Part shown: one piece after another, positions 1-10,080 of the stretch
Position numbering within the stretch: position 1 is the first letter of the stretch
Layout of the letters: the number at the start of each line of letters is the position of its first letter
Origin: Streptomyces vietnamensis
Lineage (GTDB): Bacteria > Actinomycetota > Actinomycetes > Streptomycetales > Streptomycetaceae
Direction: 5' to 3'
Length of the DNA: 64,000 nucleotides
Assembly: GCF_000830005.1 (NCBI RefSeq)
Contig: NZ_CP010407.1
Location: 3,019,001-3,083,000 of the forward strand
Position numbers and translations under genes: made by a program
Notes under the pieces: model-generated
Seen by the model: the letters and a program-made list of their open reading frames with translations, nothing else
Told to the model about the DNA's origin: nothing
The model's database searches: none

Positions 1-353
1 CGGCCGTCGAGCCGTACGGTCGTGTCCTCGCCGGGGACCACCAGGTCGTACGGGCGCCGGGGCGGCCCGCTCAGGACCCGCCCGTCGGCGAGCACCACCC
101 GGCCGGCGTGCGCGTCACGCTCCGCGACCCCCGGCAGCGGCTCGTGGAGCAGCGCGCGCCACAGCCGGCCGAGGACCGCCGCCCGCGCCGGGGGCAGTTC
201 CTCGCGGTAGGCGGCGAGGAGCCCGGGGGCCACGGCCGCCAGTTCGGTGGCGAAGTCGTCCTCGGGGGCGAAAGCTGGGGGTGGGGCGGCGGCCGCCTCG
301 GGGGCGCGCGGTGGCTGCCGTACGCCCGTGTCGTGATCCGGAGCGAAGTGCAT
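1..353 (-). CDS. IucA/IucC-like siderophore synthetase, N-terminal part (cut by window edge)
   Basis: The minus strand is open from an ATG at 353 down to base 1, so only about 117 N-terminal residues are visible. The readable part has an Ala/Pro-rich start followed by AAYREELPPARAAVLGRLWR and a segment (DAHAGRVVLADGRVLSGPPR) that resembles the beginning of NRPS-independent siderophore (NIS) synthetases. The divergent neighbour 74 bases away is a clear NIS synthetase, which supports the call. The family joins citrate or a related acid to amines using ATP in the cytoplasm. The catalytic region lies outside the window. The ATG at 353 overlaps an iron-box-like stretch, so the true start could be a little further in. 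Confidence 0.6.
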   Translation of the reverse strand, partial: MHFAPDHDTGVRQPPRAPEAAAAPPPAFAPEDDFATELAAVAPGLLAAYREELPPARAAVLGRLWRALLHEPLPGVAERDAHAGRVVLADGRVLSGPPRRPYDLVVPGEDTTVRLDG

Positions 354-355
354 GA

Positions 356-372
356 AGGCTCACTACCCTGCG
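356..372. promoter_or_regulatory. Possible iron-regulator (DmdR/IdeR) box, weak
   Basis: The 8-mer AGGCTCAC at 356-363 equals the central part of the DmdR/IdeR iron-box consensus (TTAGGTTAGGCTCACCTAA, from memory), but the flanks fit poorly. It lies between two divergent siderophore genes and about 65 bases before the plus-strand start, where an iron-repressed promoter would be expected. It overlaps the assumed start codon of the minus-strand gene. Confidence 0.3.
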
Positions 373-426
373 CAGGATGTCCCTACCGGTGGAAGACCCG
401 CCGGAGAACGGGGGGAAGGCGCTGTC

Positions 427-1998
427 GTGAGTGAAGCCAAGGACCGGGCCGACGCCCTGTCGGCCACCGCCCTCCTCAACTGTCTGATCCGGGAGGTGGC
501 CCGGCCCGAGCCCCGCCCGGGCGCGGACCACGCCGTCCACCGGCTCCCGGCGACCGGCCGTCTCCTTCGGGTACGGGCGGGCCGCAGGCCCGCCGAACCC
601 TGTGTCCGCACCGACGGCGGCTGGCTCCCGCTGACCTTCGAGGCCCTCGTGGCGCTGACCGCCGACGAGCTCGGCCGGCACACCGGCGTCACCAACAGGA
701 CCGTCGTCGGCGAGATGACCGACAGCCGGGACGTCATCGCGGCGCTGCAGGACGCGCGCGCCGCCGCGTGCCCGCCGGAGGACCCGTACCTGCGGTCGGA
801 GCAGGCGCTGCTCGCCGGGCACCGGTACCACCCGGCGCCCAAGGCGCGCGGGGCGGGCGCCCCGGAGAGCTGGCTGCCGTACGCGCCGGAGGCGTACGCC
901 CGGTTCCCGCTGGAGCTCCTCGGCGTCCGGGCCGACGTCGTCGCGGAGGACGGGGACCTGTCGCTCCTGGAGGTGCTGGGGACGGCGGGGCCCGACGGCT
1001 ATGTGGTTCTCCCCATTCACCCCTGGGAGCTGGACCTGCTGCACGAAAGCGGGCTGCCCGCGTTCCGTGACGGGCGGCTGCTCCGGCTCGGTGCGAGTGC
1101 GCCGCAGGCGGGGCCGGCCGTGCCGACCTCCTCCATACGGACGGTGTACCTGCCGGAGGCCGACCTCTTCTGCAAGCTCAGCCTGGACGTGCAGATCACC
1201 AACGGGAACCGCCGTCTGGAGCTGCGCGACCTCCTCTGGCTGCGGACGATCGGCGAGCTCCTCGCGCCGGTCTTCGACCCCCTCCCCACGGCGAGCTTCC
1301 TCGCCGACCGGGGCTACCGCACCGCCGACCTCGGCGGGCAGCACGCCTACGAGGGCTTCGCGGTGATCGCCCGCGAGGGCCTGCGTCCGCATCTGCTGCC
1401 CGGGGTGACGCCGCTGCTCGCGGCGGGCATCGGCGAGGGCTTCCCCGGGAACCCGCTCGACGGGCTGACCCCGGAGCGGGCCCTCGTCTGGTGGCAGCGC
1501 TACCTCGACCGGCTCGTACCACCGGTGCTGCACGCCTGGCGGGCGCACGGCCTGGTCCTGGAGTGCCATCTGCAGAACGTCCTCGTCGGCGTGGACGCCG
1601 CCGGCCTCCCGGCGCAGGTGGTCTTCCGCGACCACGAGGGGATACGGATCGTCGCCGAGCGGCACCGCGCGCTCCTGGACCGGTACGCGTCACGGGGGCC
1701 CGCCCCGGTCCTGGACGCGGCGCACGGCTGGGAGCGGCTGGCGTACTGCCTGGTGACGAACAACCTCTCCGAGATCGCCGGCGCCCTCACCGACCGCCAC
1801 CCGGAGCTCGCCGGCGAACTGTGGCCCCGGGCGCGGGAGGTCTTCGCCGGGTACGCGGCGGAGCACGGCGGCCCGGCGGAGATCACCGCCCTGCTCGCCT
1901 CGCCCCACGTCCCCGCGAAGACCAACCTGCTGCTGCGCTGGCTCGACGTGGACGGGGCCGACGCCCGGTACACGCCGATGGCCAACCCGCTGTACTGA
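427..1998 (+). CDS. IucA/IucC family (NIS) siderophore synthetase
   Basis: About 523 residues. ATP-dependent synthetase expected to condense a carboxylic acid substrate with an amine during siderophore assembly in the cytoplasm. Family motifs in order: SEQALLAGHRYHPAPKAR (about residue 120, the ATP-binding GHxxHPxxKxR motif), IHPWE (about 196), PTSSIRTVYLPE (about 235), KLSLDVQITNGNR (about 250), LECHLQNVLV (about 378) and FRDHEGIRI (about 400), followed by a FhuF-like C-terminal region. The GTG at 427 is chosen because GGGGGGAAGG ends six bases before it; the in-frame ATG at 352 lacks a ribosome site. The gene is divergent from a second NIS-like gene and convergent with the phytase-like gene (25 bases between stops). 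The substrate cannot be told from sequence. Confidence 0.88.
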   Translation: MSEAKDRADALSATALLNCLIREVARPEPRPGADHAVHRLPATGRLLRVRAGRRPAEPCVRTDGGWLPLTFEALVALTADELGRHTGVTNRTVVGEMTDSRDVIAALQDARAAACPPEDPYLRSEQALLAGHRYHPAPKARGAGAPESWLPYAPEAYARFPLELLGVRADVVAEDGDLSLLEVLGTAGPDGYVVLPIHPWELDLLHESGLPAFRDGRLLRLGASAPQAGPAVPTSSIRTVYLPEADLFCKLSLDVQITNGNRRLELRDLLWLRTIGELLAPVFDPLPTASFLADRGYRTADLGGQHAYEGFAVIAREGLRPHLLPGVTPLLAAGIGEGFPGNPLDGLTPERALVWWQRYLDRLVPPVLHAWRAHGLVLECHLQNVLVGVDAAGLPAQVVFRDHEGIRIVAERHRALLDRYASRGPAPVLDAAHGWERLAYCLVTNNLSEIAGALTDRHPELAGELWPRAREVFAGYAAEHGGPAEITALLASPHVPAKTNLLLRWLDVDGADARYTPMANPLY

Positions 1999-2023
1999 GG
2001 GCCCGCTGTACCGAGGACGACCC

Positions 2024-3373
2024 TCAGCGGACCGGGCGGTCCAGCCTGACCCGTACGAGGGTGGTCTCCACGCCGCTGTCGACGAGGCGGCCGTTCGCGT
2101 CGAAGGCCTCCGGGCCGTCCGTCATGCCGAAGTCGTTGTCGTTGAGCAGGACGAGGGTCGAGGAGCCCTCGACGGCGACGCCCTCGATCTTGCCGGGGAC
2201 GCCCTCGACCGTGTTCAGGTCGATGACGAGCCGCTTGTCGAGGACCGGGACCTCGGCCGCGGCCGTGTCGTCGAGCTGCTCCAGGGTGGGTGCCGTCGCG
2301 GTGTCCCAGGTGGTGCCGAGGATGTCGGAGCCGCGGCGGAGGCGGACCTCGTAGAGGCGGGCGGCCTTGTCGGTGCGCTCCTGCACGAGGAGGCGGTCGC
2401 CGCCGACGGCGACGAGCGCGGAGAGCTTCAGCTCGGAGGTCTTGGTCTGGCCGGGCTCGACGACGCCGACGGCGTCGAAGCGGTAGGCGTACTCGGCGGT
2501 GACCCGGTTCTCCTCGGGCGAGAAGCGCAGCAGGCGGGTGGTGCGGGAGTTCTCGCCGGAGACCTTGTCGGGGTTGAGCAGCGGGCTCTGCAGGCCGAGG
2601 ACGAGGTCGCCGTCGGGGAGCAGCGCGAGGCCCTCGAAGCCGCGGTTGGCCTTGCGCTGGAGGAAGATCGACGGCAGCGACTCGACGACCGGGTAGTCGG
2701 TGCCGGTCAGGCCGAGGCCCTTGGGGACGTGGCGGGCGAGGACCCGGCCCTTCGCGGAGACGTGCACGAGCGAGGGCCCGTACTCGTCGACCAGCCAGAA
2801 GCTGCCGTCCCGGTCGCGGACGAGGCCCTCGGTGTCGAGGCCGTTCGGGTCGTACGCGAGCGGGGTGGAGGCGTTGTAGTCGTACGGGGCCTCGTCGCGG
2901 CCCGGCTGGTTCGGCAGGCCCGTCACGGGGGCGCCGGAGGCGGTGGTGAGCGGGATGGACTTCAGCACCTGGAGGCGGTCGCCGACGGTGCGGATCTTCA
3001 CGATGGCCGGGTCGAAGCCGGGCACGGGGAAGGTGCGCCGCTTGTCCTTGCCGACGGCTATCTGCCCGTTGGGGCCCCGGTCGGTGACGGTCCAGTACTC
3101 GCCGCGCCGCCCGGCCGGGTACAGGTCGCTGCCGATGCCGCCGAGGTCGACGCCCCGGTCGTCGGCGACGCTGCCCGGCAGCAGGCCGTTGCTGAAGGCG
3201 GCCAGCGGGATGTCGGGCAGCGTCGAGGTGGAGAGGACCCGGCCGGCGGGGTCGCCGTGGTGCGCCGGGGTGGCGTCGGCCGTCCCCACGACCACCGAGC
3301 ACGCGAGCGCGGCGGACAGCGGCAGGACGACGAGGGCGGGCCGGCGCAGGAGACGCGTGCTCGACGGATTCAT
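2024..3373 (-). CDS. Secreted phytase-like esterase-domain protein
   Basis: About 449 residues. It starts at the ATG at 3373, preceded by GGGAGTT; the longer frame from 3436 has no ribosome site. The N terminus is a Sec signal peptide (RR, then a hydrophobic stretch ending SVVVGTADA), so the product should be exported. The mature part carries repeats typical of the 'esterase-like activity of phytase' beta-propeller family (PF13449): DRGPNGQIA, PYDYNASTPLAYDPNGLDTEG, NRGFEGLALLPDGDLV, and DFGMTDGPEAFDANG near the end. Family members are thought to act on phosphate esters, but this one's substrate is unknown. The next gene on the same strand is another exported protein with a phosphate-linked fold, 141 bases away. 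Confidence 0.8.
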   Translation of the reverse strand: MNPSSTRLLRRPALVVLPLSAALACSVVVGTADATPAHHGDPAGRVLSTSTLPDIPLAAFSNGLLPGSVADDRGVDLGGIGSDLYPAGRRGEYWTVTDRGPNGQIAVGKDKRRTFPVPGFDPAIVKIRTVGDRLQVLKSIPLTTASGAPVTGLPNQPGRDEAPYDYNASTPLAYDPNGLDTEGLVRDRDGSFWLVDEYGPSLVHVSAKGRVLARHVPKGLGLTGTDYPVVESLPSIFLQRKANRGFEGLALLPDGDLVLGLQSPLLNPDKVSGENSRTTRLLRFSPEENRVTAEYAYRFDAVGVVEPGQTKTSELKLSALVAVGGDRLLVQERTDKAARLYEVRLRRGSDILGTTWDTATAPTLEQLDDTAAAEVPVLDKRLVIDLNTVEGVPGKIEGVAVEGSSTLVLLNDNDFGMTDGPEAFDANGRLVDSGVETTLVRVRLDRPVR

Positions 3374-3514
3374 CAGAACTCCCTGGATGACGTGGAAAGT
3401 CGCCGGTGAGGGCGGCCTCATGGTCCAGTCCTTCACTCAACTCCGGGCGACGTGTTCGCAACGCCCGGGCGAGTCCTGGGTGAACGCGCGGTCCGCCCTC
3501 GTACGTCCTGCGTC

Positions 3515-4381
3515 CTAGTAACGGTCGAGGATGAGCTGTGTCTTGAGGATGTCGCCGTGGTACAGCCAGCCGTGGGACTCGGCGACGGCGATGGCGTCGG
3601 CGTGCAGGTCGGCCGCGTCGGCGTACGAGCCGGTCTTGAAGGAGAGCTCGACGACGTACTCCGTGCCGGTCCCGTTCGCGCCGACGACGGGCAGCACCTC
3701 GATGCTCGCGTCGTCGGAGGGGCCCCAGGCTCCCCCGTACACCTTGGAGGTCACCGGCCCGTGGGCGCGGGAGGCCTGGAGCGTGGTCCTGCCCCAGCCG
3801 GTGCCGCCCCAGTTCTCCAGCTTGCCGGGGACGTCGTTGACGAGCCAGGTGCGGCCGGTCGTGCTCGTCGGCATCGTGGTGCCCGAGTAGCCGCTGGAGC
3901 TGTGGGACTTCTCGTTGGAGAAGCTGAGGGTCTGCTTGGCGTAGCCCCAGTCGACCTCGGCGTCGTAGTTGGTGTCGGAACTGTCGAAGCCGGCGGCGTT
4001 GGCCGTGGTGAGGGCGGCGTCGATGTCGCCGTTGGTGACGGGGAACCGCTTCTTGTACGTCTCCTCGAACGACGAGCCGCTCTTGTGGCGCAGGCGGACG
4101 CTCCAGCCCTGCGCGTCGAGCGCGAGACCGTCGGTGTCGTAGTAGCTGTACGAGCGGGCCTTGGCCGAACCGGTGATCCCGAAGGCCGACTTGACCGCCG
4201 CGCTCGGCGCGAAGCTCGCGTCGAGGGCCGCCGCGGTGAGGTTGATCTTCACCTCGTACGTCGGGACGGCGTTGGCCGCGGCGTACGCCGGCGAGGTCGG
4301 GGCGAGGAGTGCGGCGGCGACGGCGAGGGCGACGGCCGAACCGCCGGCGGCCGGGCGCGCGGCACGGGACAGGAAGGTCAT
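3515..4381 (-). CDS. Exported CYTH-like (triphosphate tunnel) domain protein
   Basis: 288 residues with a Sec signal peptide cleaved near residue 35 (TSPAYA/AA). Right after it comes TYEVKINL (41-48), which matches the CYTH ExExK start with the first Glu lost. YYDTDGLALDAQGWSVRLR (80-98) is close to the family strand pattern YYDTpd..L...g..LRiR, and VELSFKTG near the C terminus fits a later strand. CYTH proteins bind triphosphates with divalent metals and are normally cytoplasmic, so an exported copy is unusual. No experimental function is known to me. It could act on extracellular (poly)phosphate or simply bind an anionic ligand. The start ATG at 4381 is the only good one. Confidence 0.6.
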   Translation of the reverse strand: MTFLSRAARPAAGGSAVALAVAAALLAPTSPAYAAANAVPTYEVKINLTAAALDASFAPSAAVKSAFGITGSAKARSYSYYDTDGLALDAQGWSVRLRHKSGSSFEETYKKRFPVTNGDIDAALTTANAAGFDSSDTNYDAEVDWGYAKQTLSFSNEKSHSSSGYSGTTMPTSTTGRTWLVNDVPGKLENWGGTGWGRTTLQASRAHGPVTSKVYGGAWGPSDDASIEVLPVVGANGTGTEYVVELSFKTGSYADAADLHADAIAVAESHGWLYHGDILKTQLILDRY

Positions 4382-4462
4382 GCGCCGATGCTCACGAGCG
4401 TGGGTGAGGACGGCGTGACCCTCGGACGTGGCCCCGGTGAACCGGACGGGGCGGGAAGGGGC

Positions 4463-6118
4463 CTACCGCAGAAGCAGGTTCGCGCCCACGTCCTTCGGGA
4501 CGGCCTCCCGGATCGGGGTGCTGTCCGGGCCCGGGCGGTGCATGCCGGGGATCGGGGTGGCGGGGTCGGTGCGGTGGAGGAGGACCGTGCCGTTCCGCTG
4601 CCAGACCTGTGTGTAGCCGTGGGCGAGGAGGAGTTCGACCCGCCGGCGCTGTTCGTCGGTGGAGGCGAAGGGGAAGGTCCGGTCGTTCGTCCGGAGGAGG
4701 AACCAGTCGGCGCCGCGCGGGGTGCCGTCGGCGATGACCACGTCCGTACGGGCGGTCAGACGGGGCGCGATGGTGTTGTCGGCCTCCACGGTGGCGCCGT
4801 CCGGGATGAGTGCGGCCGCCGTGGCGAGGGGGCGTTTGTCCGGGGAGGGCCGCCAGAAGTCGGGGCGGACGAGGAGGTTCAGGCCGAGGGCGACGGCCGC
4901 CGCGGAGGAGAGGGCGAGCGCGGCGACCGCCCAGGGACGGATTCCACGACGGCGCGCGTGCAGCCTCGCCAGCGTCTCCAGGGCCGCCGTGAGCAGGATC
5001 GGCCACAGGAAGGCGTCGTAGTGGTTGATCACCGGCCAGTGGTTGGGGTTGTCGGAGAGGACGCGTTCCGCGAGGAGGGGGACGGCGAGCAGGAAGGTCG
5101 GGGAGCCGAGCGGGAGGAGGGCGAGGGAGCCCAGGATCCAGGCGAGCATGGCGACCTTGACGAAGGGCGTGACGGCGGCCTGGAGCAGGACCCAGGGGGC
5201 GGTGAGGACATGGGCCAGGGCGTCCCCCGGGTCGGTGCCGAGGCTCCCGTACGACCAGTAGTAGCCCTCGGGTCCGCCCATCGCCGGGATGAGCCGGCCG
5301 ATCACGACGGCGGACACCAGCGGTCCCGCCAGGGCGAGCACGATCCCCGTGGCGCGGCCCGTGCGACGGCCTGCGCGGTGGGCGCGGACCGCGAGGACGA
5401 GGCCGTACGCGCCGACGACCAGCCCCATGTCCTCCTTGGCCGTGCACAGGAGGGCCGCCCAGAAGGCGGCGGCGCCGTAGCGGTGCGCAAGCCCCCGCTC
5501 CAGCATGAGGAGGGTGAACGGCACCGCGAAGGCGACCTCGTGGAAGCCGTTGTAGGAGGAGTTGAGGAGCGGCCAGCCGAGCGCGTACACGAGCCCGCCG
5601 AGGTCGGCGGCCCGGCGTACGACGCGCGGCTCCGCGCCCGCGAAGACGTGCCGGGCGATGCGGCGGACCACCGGCACGCCCGCCGCGAACAGCGCGGCCT
5701 GCGCGAGGATCAGCGTCCGCGGGTCGTCCCACAGCCAGTAGAGCGGCGCGAGGAGGGCGAGCGCGGGGGTGAAGTGGTCGCCGAGGAGCGAGAAGCCGGG
5801 CGGGAACTCGTGGTGGACGTTCTTGATCGGCGACCTGGGCAGCTCGAAGTGCGCGTACGCCCGCACGGCCTGGTCGAAGATGCCGAGGTCGAAGCCGGTG
5901 GCCCGCAGGGCCGTCCAGGACTGCAGCCCGAGGCCGGCGCAGACGAGGAGGCAGAGGGCGGTGAGGGCGACGCCCCGGAACCGGTCGTCCGCACCCCACC
6001 GGCCGACGCCCGCCCCGCCCTCCGCCTGCGACTGCGACTGCGACTGCGACTGCGGCTTCTGCGGCTGCCCGACGTGGTCTCGCGGGCGGGTCGGTACGTG
6101 CGACAACGCGTTCCCCAT
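4463..6118 (-). CDS. DUF2079 multi-spanning membrane protein
   Basis: About 551 residues. A hydrophilic N terminus (about 45 residues, with a QS repeat) precedes many membrane segments. The segment ATGFDLGIFDQAVRAYAHFE followed by NVHHEFPPGFSLLGDHFTP is the hallmark of DUF2079 (PF09852), whose members look like GT-C/mannosyltransferase-type membrane proteins but have no proven function. NHWPVINHYDAFLWPIL and a C-terminal soluble part follow. Start codons at 6124 (GTG) and 6118 (ATG) are both possible; neither has a clear ribosome site. The gene is divergent from the winged-helix gene at 6171 with only 52 bases between them. Confidence 0.75.
   Translation of the reverse strand: MGNALSHVPTRPRDHVGQPQKPQSQSQSQSQAEGGAGVGRWGADDRFRGVALTALCLLVCAGLGLQSWTALRATGFDLGIFDQAVRAYAHFELPRSPIKNVHHEFPPGFSLLGDHFTPALALLAPLYWLWDDPRTLILAQAALFAAGVPVVRRIARHVFAGAEPRVVRRAADLGGLVYALGWPLLNSSYNGFHEVAFAVPFTLLMLERGLAHRYGAAAFWAALLCTAKEDMGLVVGAYGLVLAVRAHRAGRRTGRATGIVLALAGPLVSAVVIGRLIPAMGGPEGYYWSYGSLGTDPGDALAHVLTAPWVLLQAAVTPFVKVAMLAWILGSLALLPLGSPTFLLAVPLLAERVLSDNPNHWPVINHYDAFLWPILLTAALETLARLHARRRGIRPWAVAALALSSAAAVALGLNLLVRPDFWRPSPDKRPLATAAALIPDGATVEADNTIAPRLTARTDVVIADGTPRGADWFLLRTNDRTFPFASTDEQRRRVELLLAHGYTQVWQRNGTVLLHRTDPATPIPGMHRPGPDSTPIREAVPKDVGANLLLR
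6026..6055. repeat. Hexanucleotide repeat encoding a Gln-Ser tract
   Basis: Four exact copies of CTGCGA plus a fifth changed copy. On the minus strand they code for the (Gln-Ser) run in the N-terminal tail of the DUF2079 protein. Such runs change length easily by slippage. Confidence 0.9.
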
Positions 6119-6170
6119 GGCCACGACCCTACGTTGCGTGCCCGAGGGGCCCGGGAGGGAGAATCACGCC

Positions 6171-7325
6171 ATGGCCCTCACCCCCCTCACCCCCCGCGCC
6201 CTCAACCGCTCCACCCTCCACCGGCAGTTGCTCCTGGAGCGGGCGCCGCTCGGCGTCACGGAAGCGGTACGGCGAGTGGTGGGCCTCCAGGCGCAGCATC
6301 CCGGCTCGCCCTACGTGGCGCTGTGGAACCGGGTCGCGGACTTCGACCCGAAGCACCTCGACGGGGCCGTGAGCGGCTTCGAGTTGGTCAGGTCGACGCT
6401 GATGCGGCTCACGCTGCACCTCGTGCACGCCGAGGACTACCGGGCCTTCCGGGAGGGCATGGAGCCGACGCTGCGCGGTTCCCGACTGCACGACCCCCGT
6501 TTCACGAAGGCCGGATTCACGGCCGCCGACGCCGACGCGCTGCTCCCCGACCTCCTGGCGTACGCCGGGAGCGTGCGGACCGGGGCCGAGATGAAGGAGC
6601 GCCTCGAAGCCGGCCGGGGCGGGCCGGTGGAGAACGTGGTCTGGCGGATGGTGCGGCAGTACGCGCCGCTGTGGCACGCGCCGACGGGACCGCCGTGGTC
6701 GTTCGGGACCGCGCAGGCCTTCGTCACGGCGAGCGAACTGCCGGTGCTCCGCGACCCGGAGGCCTCCGCCGCCGGCCTGGCCGCCCTGCTCCGGCGCTAC
6801 CTGGAGGGCTTCGGGCCCGCGTCCGTACCGGACATGGCGCAGTTCACGACGGCCCCGCGAGGCCTGGTACGGGAGGCGGTGAAGGCCCTGGAGGGTGAGC
6901 TGGAGCAACGGGAAGGGCCCGGCGGGACCGTGCTGTACGACGTACCGGGGGCGGCCCTGCCCGGCGAGGACGTCCCGGCGCCGCCCCGGCTGATGGCGAT
7001 GTGGGACAGCGTCCTCCTCGCGTACGCGGACCGCAGCCGGGTCATACCGCCGGAGTACCGCAAGCACGTCATCCGCGTGAACGGCGACACGCTCCCGACG
7101 CTCCTCGTCGACGGGTACGTGGCCGGGGTCTGGCGGCCGGTCGACAGCGGGATCGAGGCCTCGGCCTTCCACCCGCTGACGGCCGGGGACTGGGACGGAC
7201 TCGCGGCCGAGGCGGCGTCCCTGGGGACGCTGCTCACCGACCGCGATCCACGGCTGTACGGGCGGTACGACCACTGGTGGACCAAGGGCCTCCCGGCGGT
7301 CGAGACGCGAGTGCTGCCCTACTGA
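6171..7325 (+). CDS. Winged-helix DNA-binding domain protein (HTH_42 family)
   Basis: 384 residues starting at an ATG preceded by GGGAGGGAGA. The N-terminal part (RALNRSTLHRQLLLER, VVGLQAQHPGSPYVALWNRV) and the central part (STLMRLTLHLVHAEDYRAFR) match the winged-helix HTH_42 family (PF06224), whose E. coli relative YcaQ is a glycosylase unhooking DNA crosslinks. The PPRLMAMWDSVLLAYADRSR block and VDGYVAGVW near the C terminus are also typical. A role in DNA repair is possible but unproven, because the active-site glutamates of YcaQ cannot be assigned safely here. The 3' end overlaps kdpC by 7 bases on the opposite strand. Confidence 0.8.
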   Translation: MALTPLTPRALNRSTLHRQLLLERAPLGVTEAVRRVVGLQAQHPGSPYVALWNRVADFDPKHLDGAVSGFELVRSTLMRLTLHLVHAEDYRAFREGMEPTLRGSRLHDPRFTKAGFTAADADALLPDLLAYAGSVRTGAEMKERLEAGRGGPVENVVWRMVRQYAPLWHAPTGPPWSFGTAQAFVTASELPVLRDPEASAAGLAALLRRYLEGFGPASVPDMAQFTTAPRGLVREAVKALEGELEQREGPGGTVLYDVPGAALPGEDVPAPPRLMAMWDSVLLAYADRSRVIPPEYRKHVIRVNGDTLPTLLVDGYVAGVWRPVDSGIEASAFHPLTAGDWDGLAAEAASLGTLLTDRDPRLYGRYDHWWTKGLPAVETRVLPY

Positions 7326-7969
7326 CGCCCGGCCATTTCGCGCAGTGCGACGTTGAGTTCGAGGACGTTGACGCGGGGTTCGCCGATGAAGCCGAGGATC
7401 CGGTCGTCGGTGTGGGCGGCGACGAGCCTGTCGACCTGGGCGACGGTGAGGTGGTTCTTCTCGGCGACGCGGTGGACCTGGAGCTTCGCGTACTCCGGGG
7501 AGATGTGCGGGTCCAGGCCGGAACCGGAGGAGGTGACGGCGTCGGCGGGGACGTCGGAGGGCTTGACCTGGTAGTCGGCGGTGGAGTTGTCCTCGACGAC
7601 GGCCGCCTTGGCGTCCTTGACCCACTTGATCAGGTCGGCGTTGTCGCCGGAGCGGTTGGTGGCGCCGGAGAGGATCAGCTTGTACTGGGTGTTGACGCTG
7701 TTCGTGCCGAGGCCGTTGGACGGGCGCGGCTGGAACCAGCGGAGGTCGGGCTTACCGCCGGCCAGGTACGTCTGGCCGATGAGTTCGGAGCCGACGACCC
7801 TGCCGCTCGCGTCCTTGGTCTCGGAGCCGTTGGCCTTGCCGGGGAAGGCGACCTGGGCGATCCCGGTGACGGCGAGCGGGTAGAGCACGCCGGTGATCAC
7901 GGTGAGGACGAGGAGGGCGCGGAGTCCGGCCCAGAGCAACCGTCCTGCGTTTCCTACGGAGTTGTTCAT
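7319..7969 (-). CDS. kdpC: Potassium-transporting ATPase subunit C
   Basis: 216 residues. One N-terminal membrane helix (LLWAGLRALLVLTVITGVLYPL) is followed by GIAQVAFPGKANGS and SELIGQTYL, then RPSNGLGTNSVNTQ and GLDPHISPEYA, all typical of KdpC. The subunit stabilises nucleotide binding by KdpB at the cytoplasmic membrane. It is the last gene of the kdp operon, five bases after the kdpB stop. No kdpD or kdpE gene is visible in the window. Confidence 0.96.
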   Translation of the reverse strand: MNNSVGNAGRLLWAGLRALLVLTVITGVLYPLAVTGIAQVAFPGKANGSETKDASGRVVGSELIGQTYLAGGKPDLRWFQPRPSNGLGTNSVNTQYKLILSGATNRSGDNADLIKWVKDAKAAVVEDNSTADYQVKPSDVPADAVTSSGSGLDPHISPEYAKLQVHRVAEKNHLTVAQVDRLVAAHTDDRILGFIGEPRVNVLELNVALREMAGRQ

Positions 7970-7974
7970 CGTGT

Positions 7975-10076
<2,102 letters not shown>

Positions 10077-10080
<4 letters not shown>

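Noticed and set aside
352..427. ATG at 352 as start of the siderophore synthetase
   Set aside because: No ribosome site, and the extra 25 residues are not family-like; GTG 427 has GGGGGGAAGG in place.
1500..3461. Long minus-strand frame across the siderophore gene and the phytase-like gene
   Set aside because: The protein is almost all Arg/Pro/Gly, and the other frames in both regions contain clear families.
3452..6898. Very long open frame on the plus strand (over 1,100 codons)
   Set aside because: It is antisense to the CYTH-like and DUF2079 genes, is rich in Gly/Arg/Glu without domains, and arises from the high G+C content.
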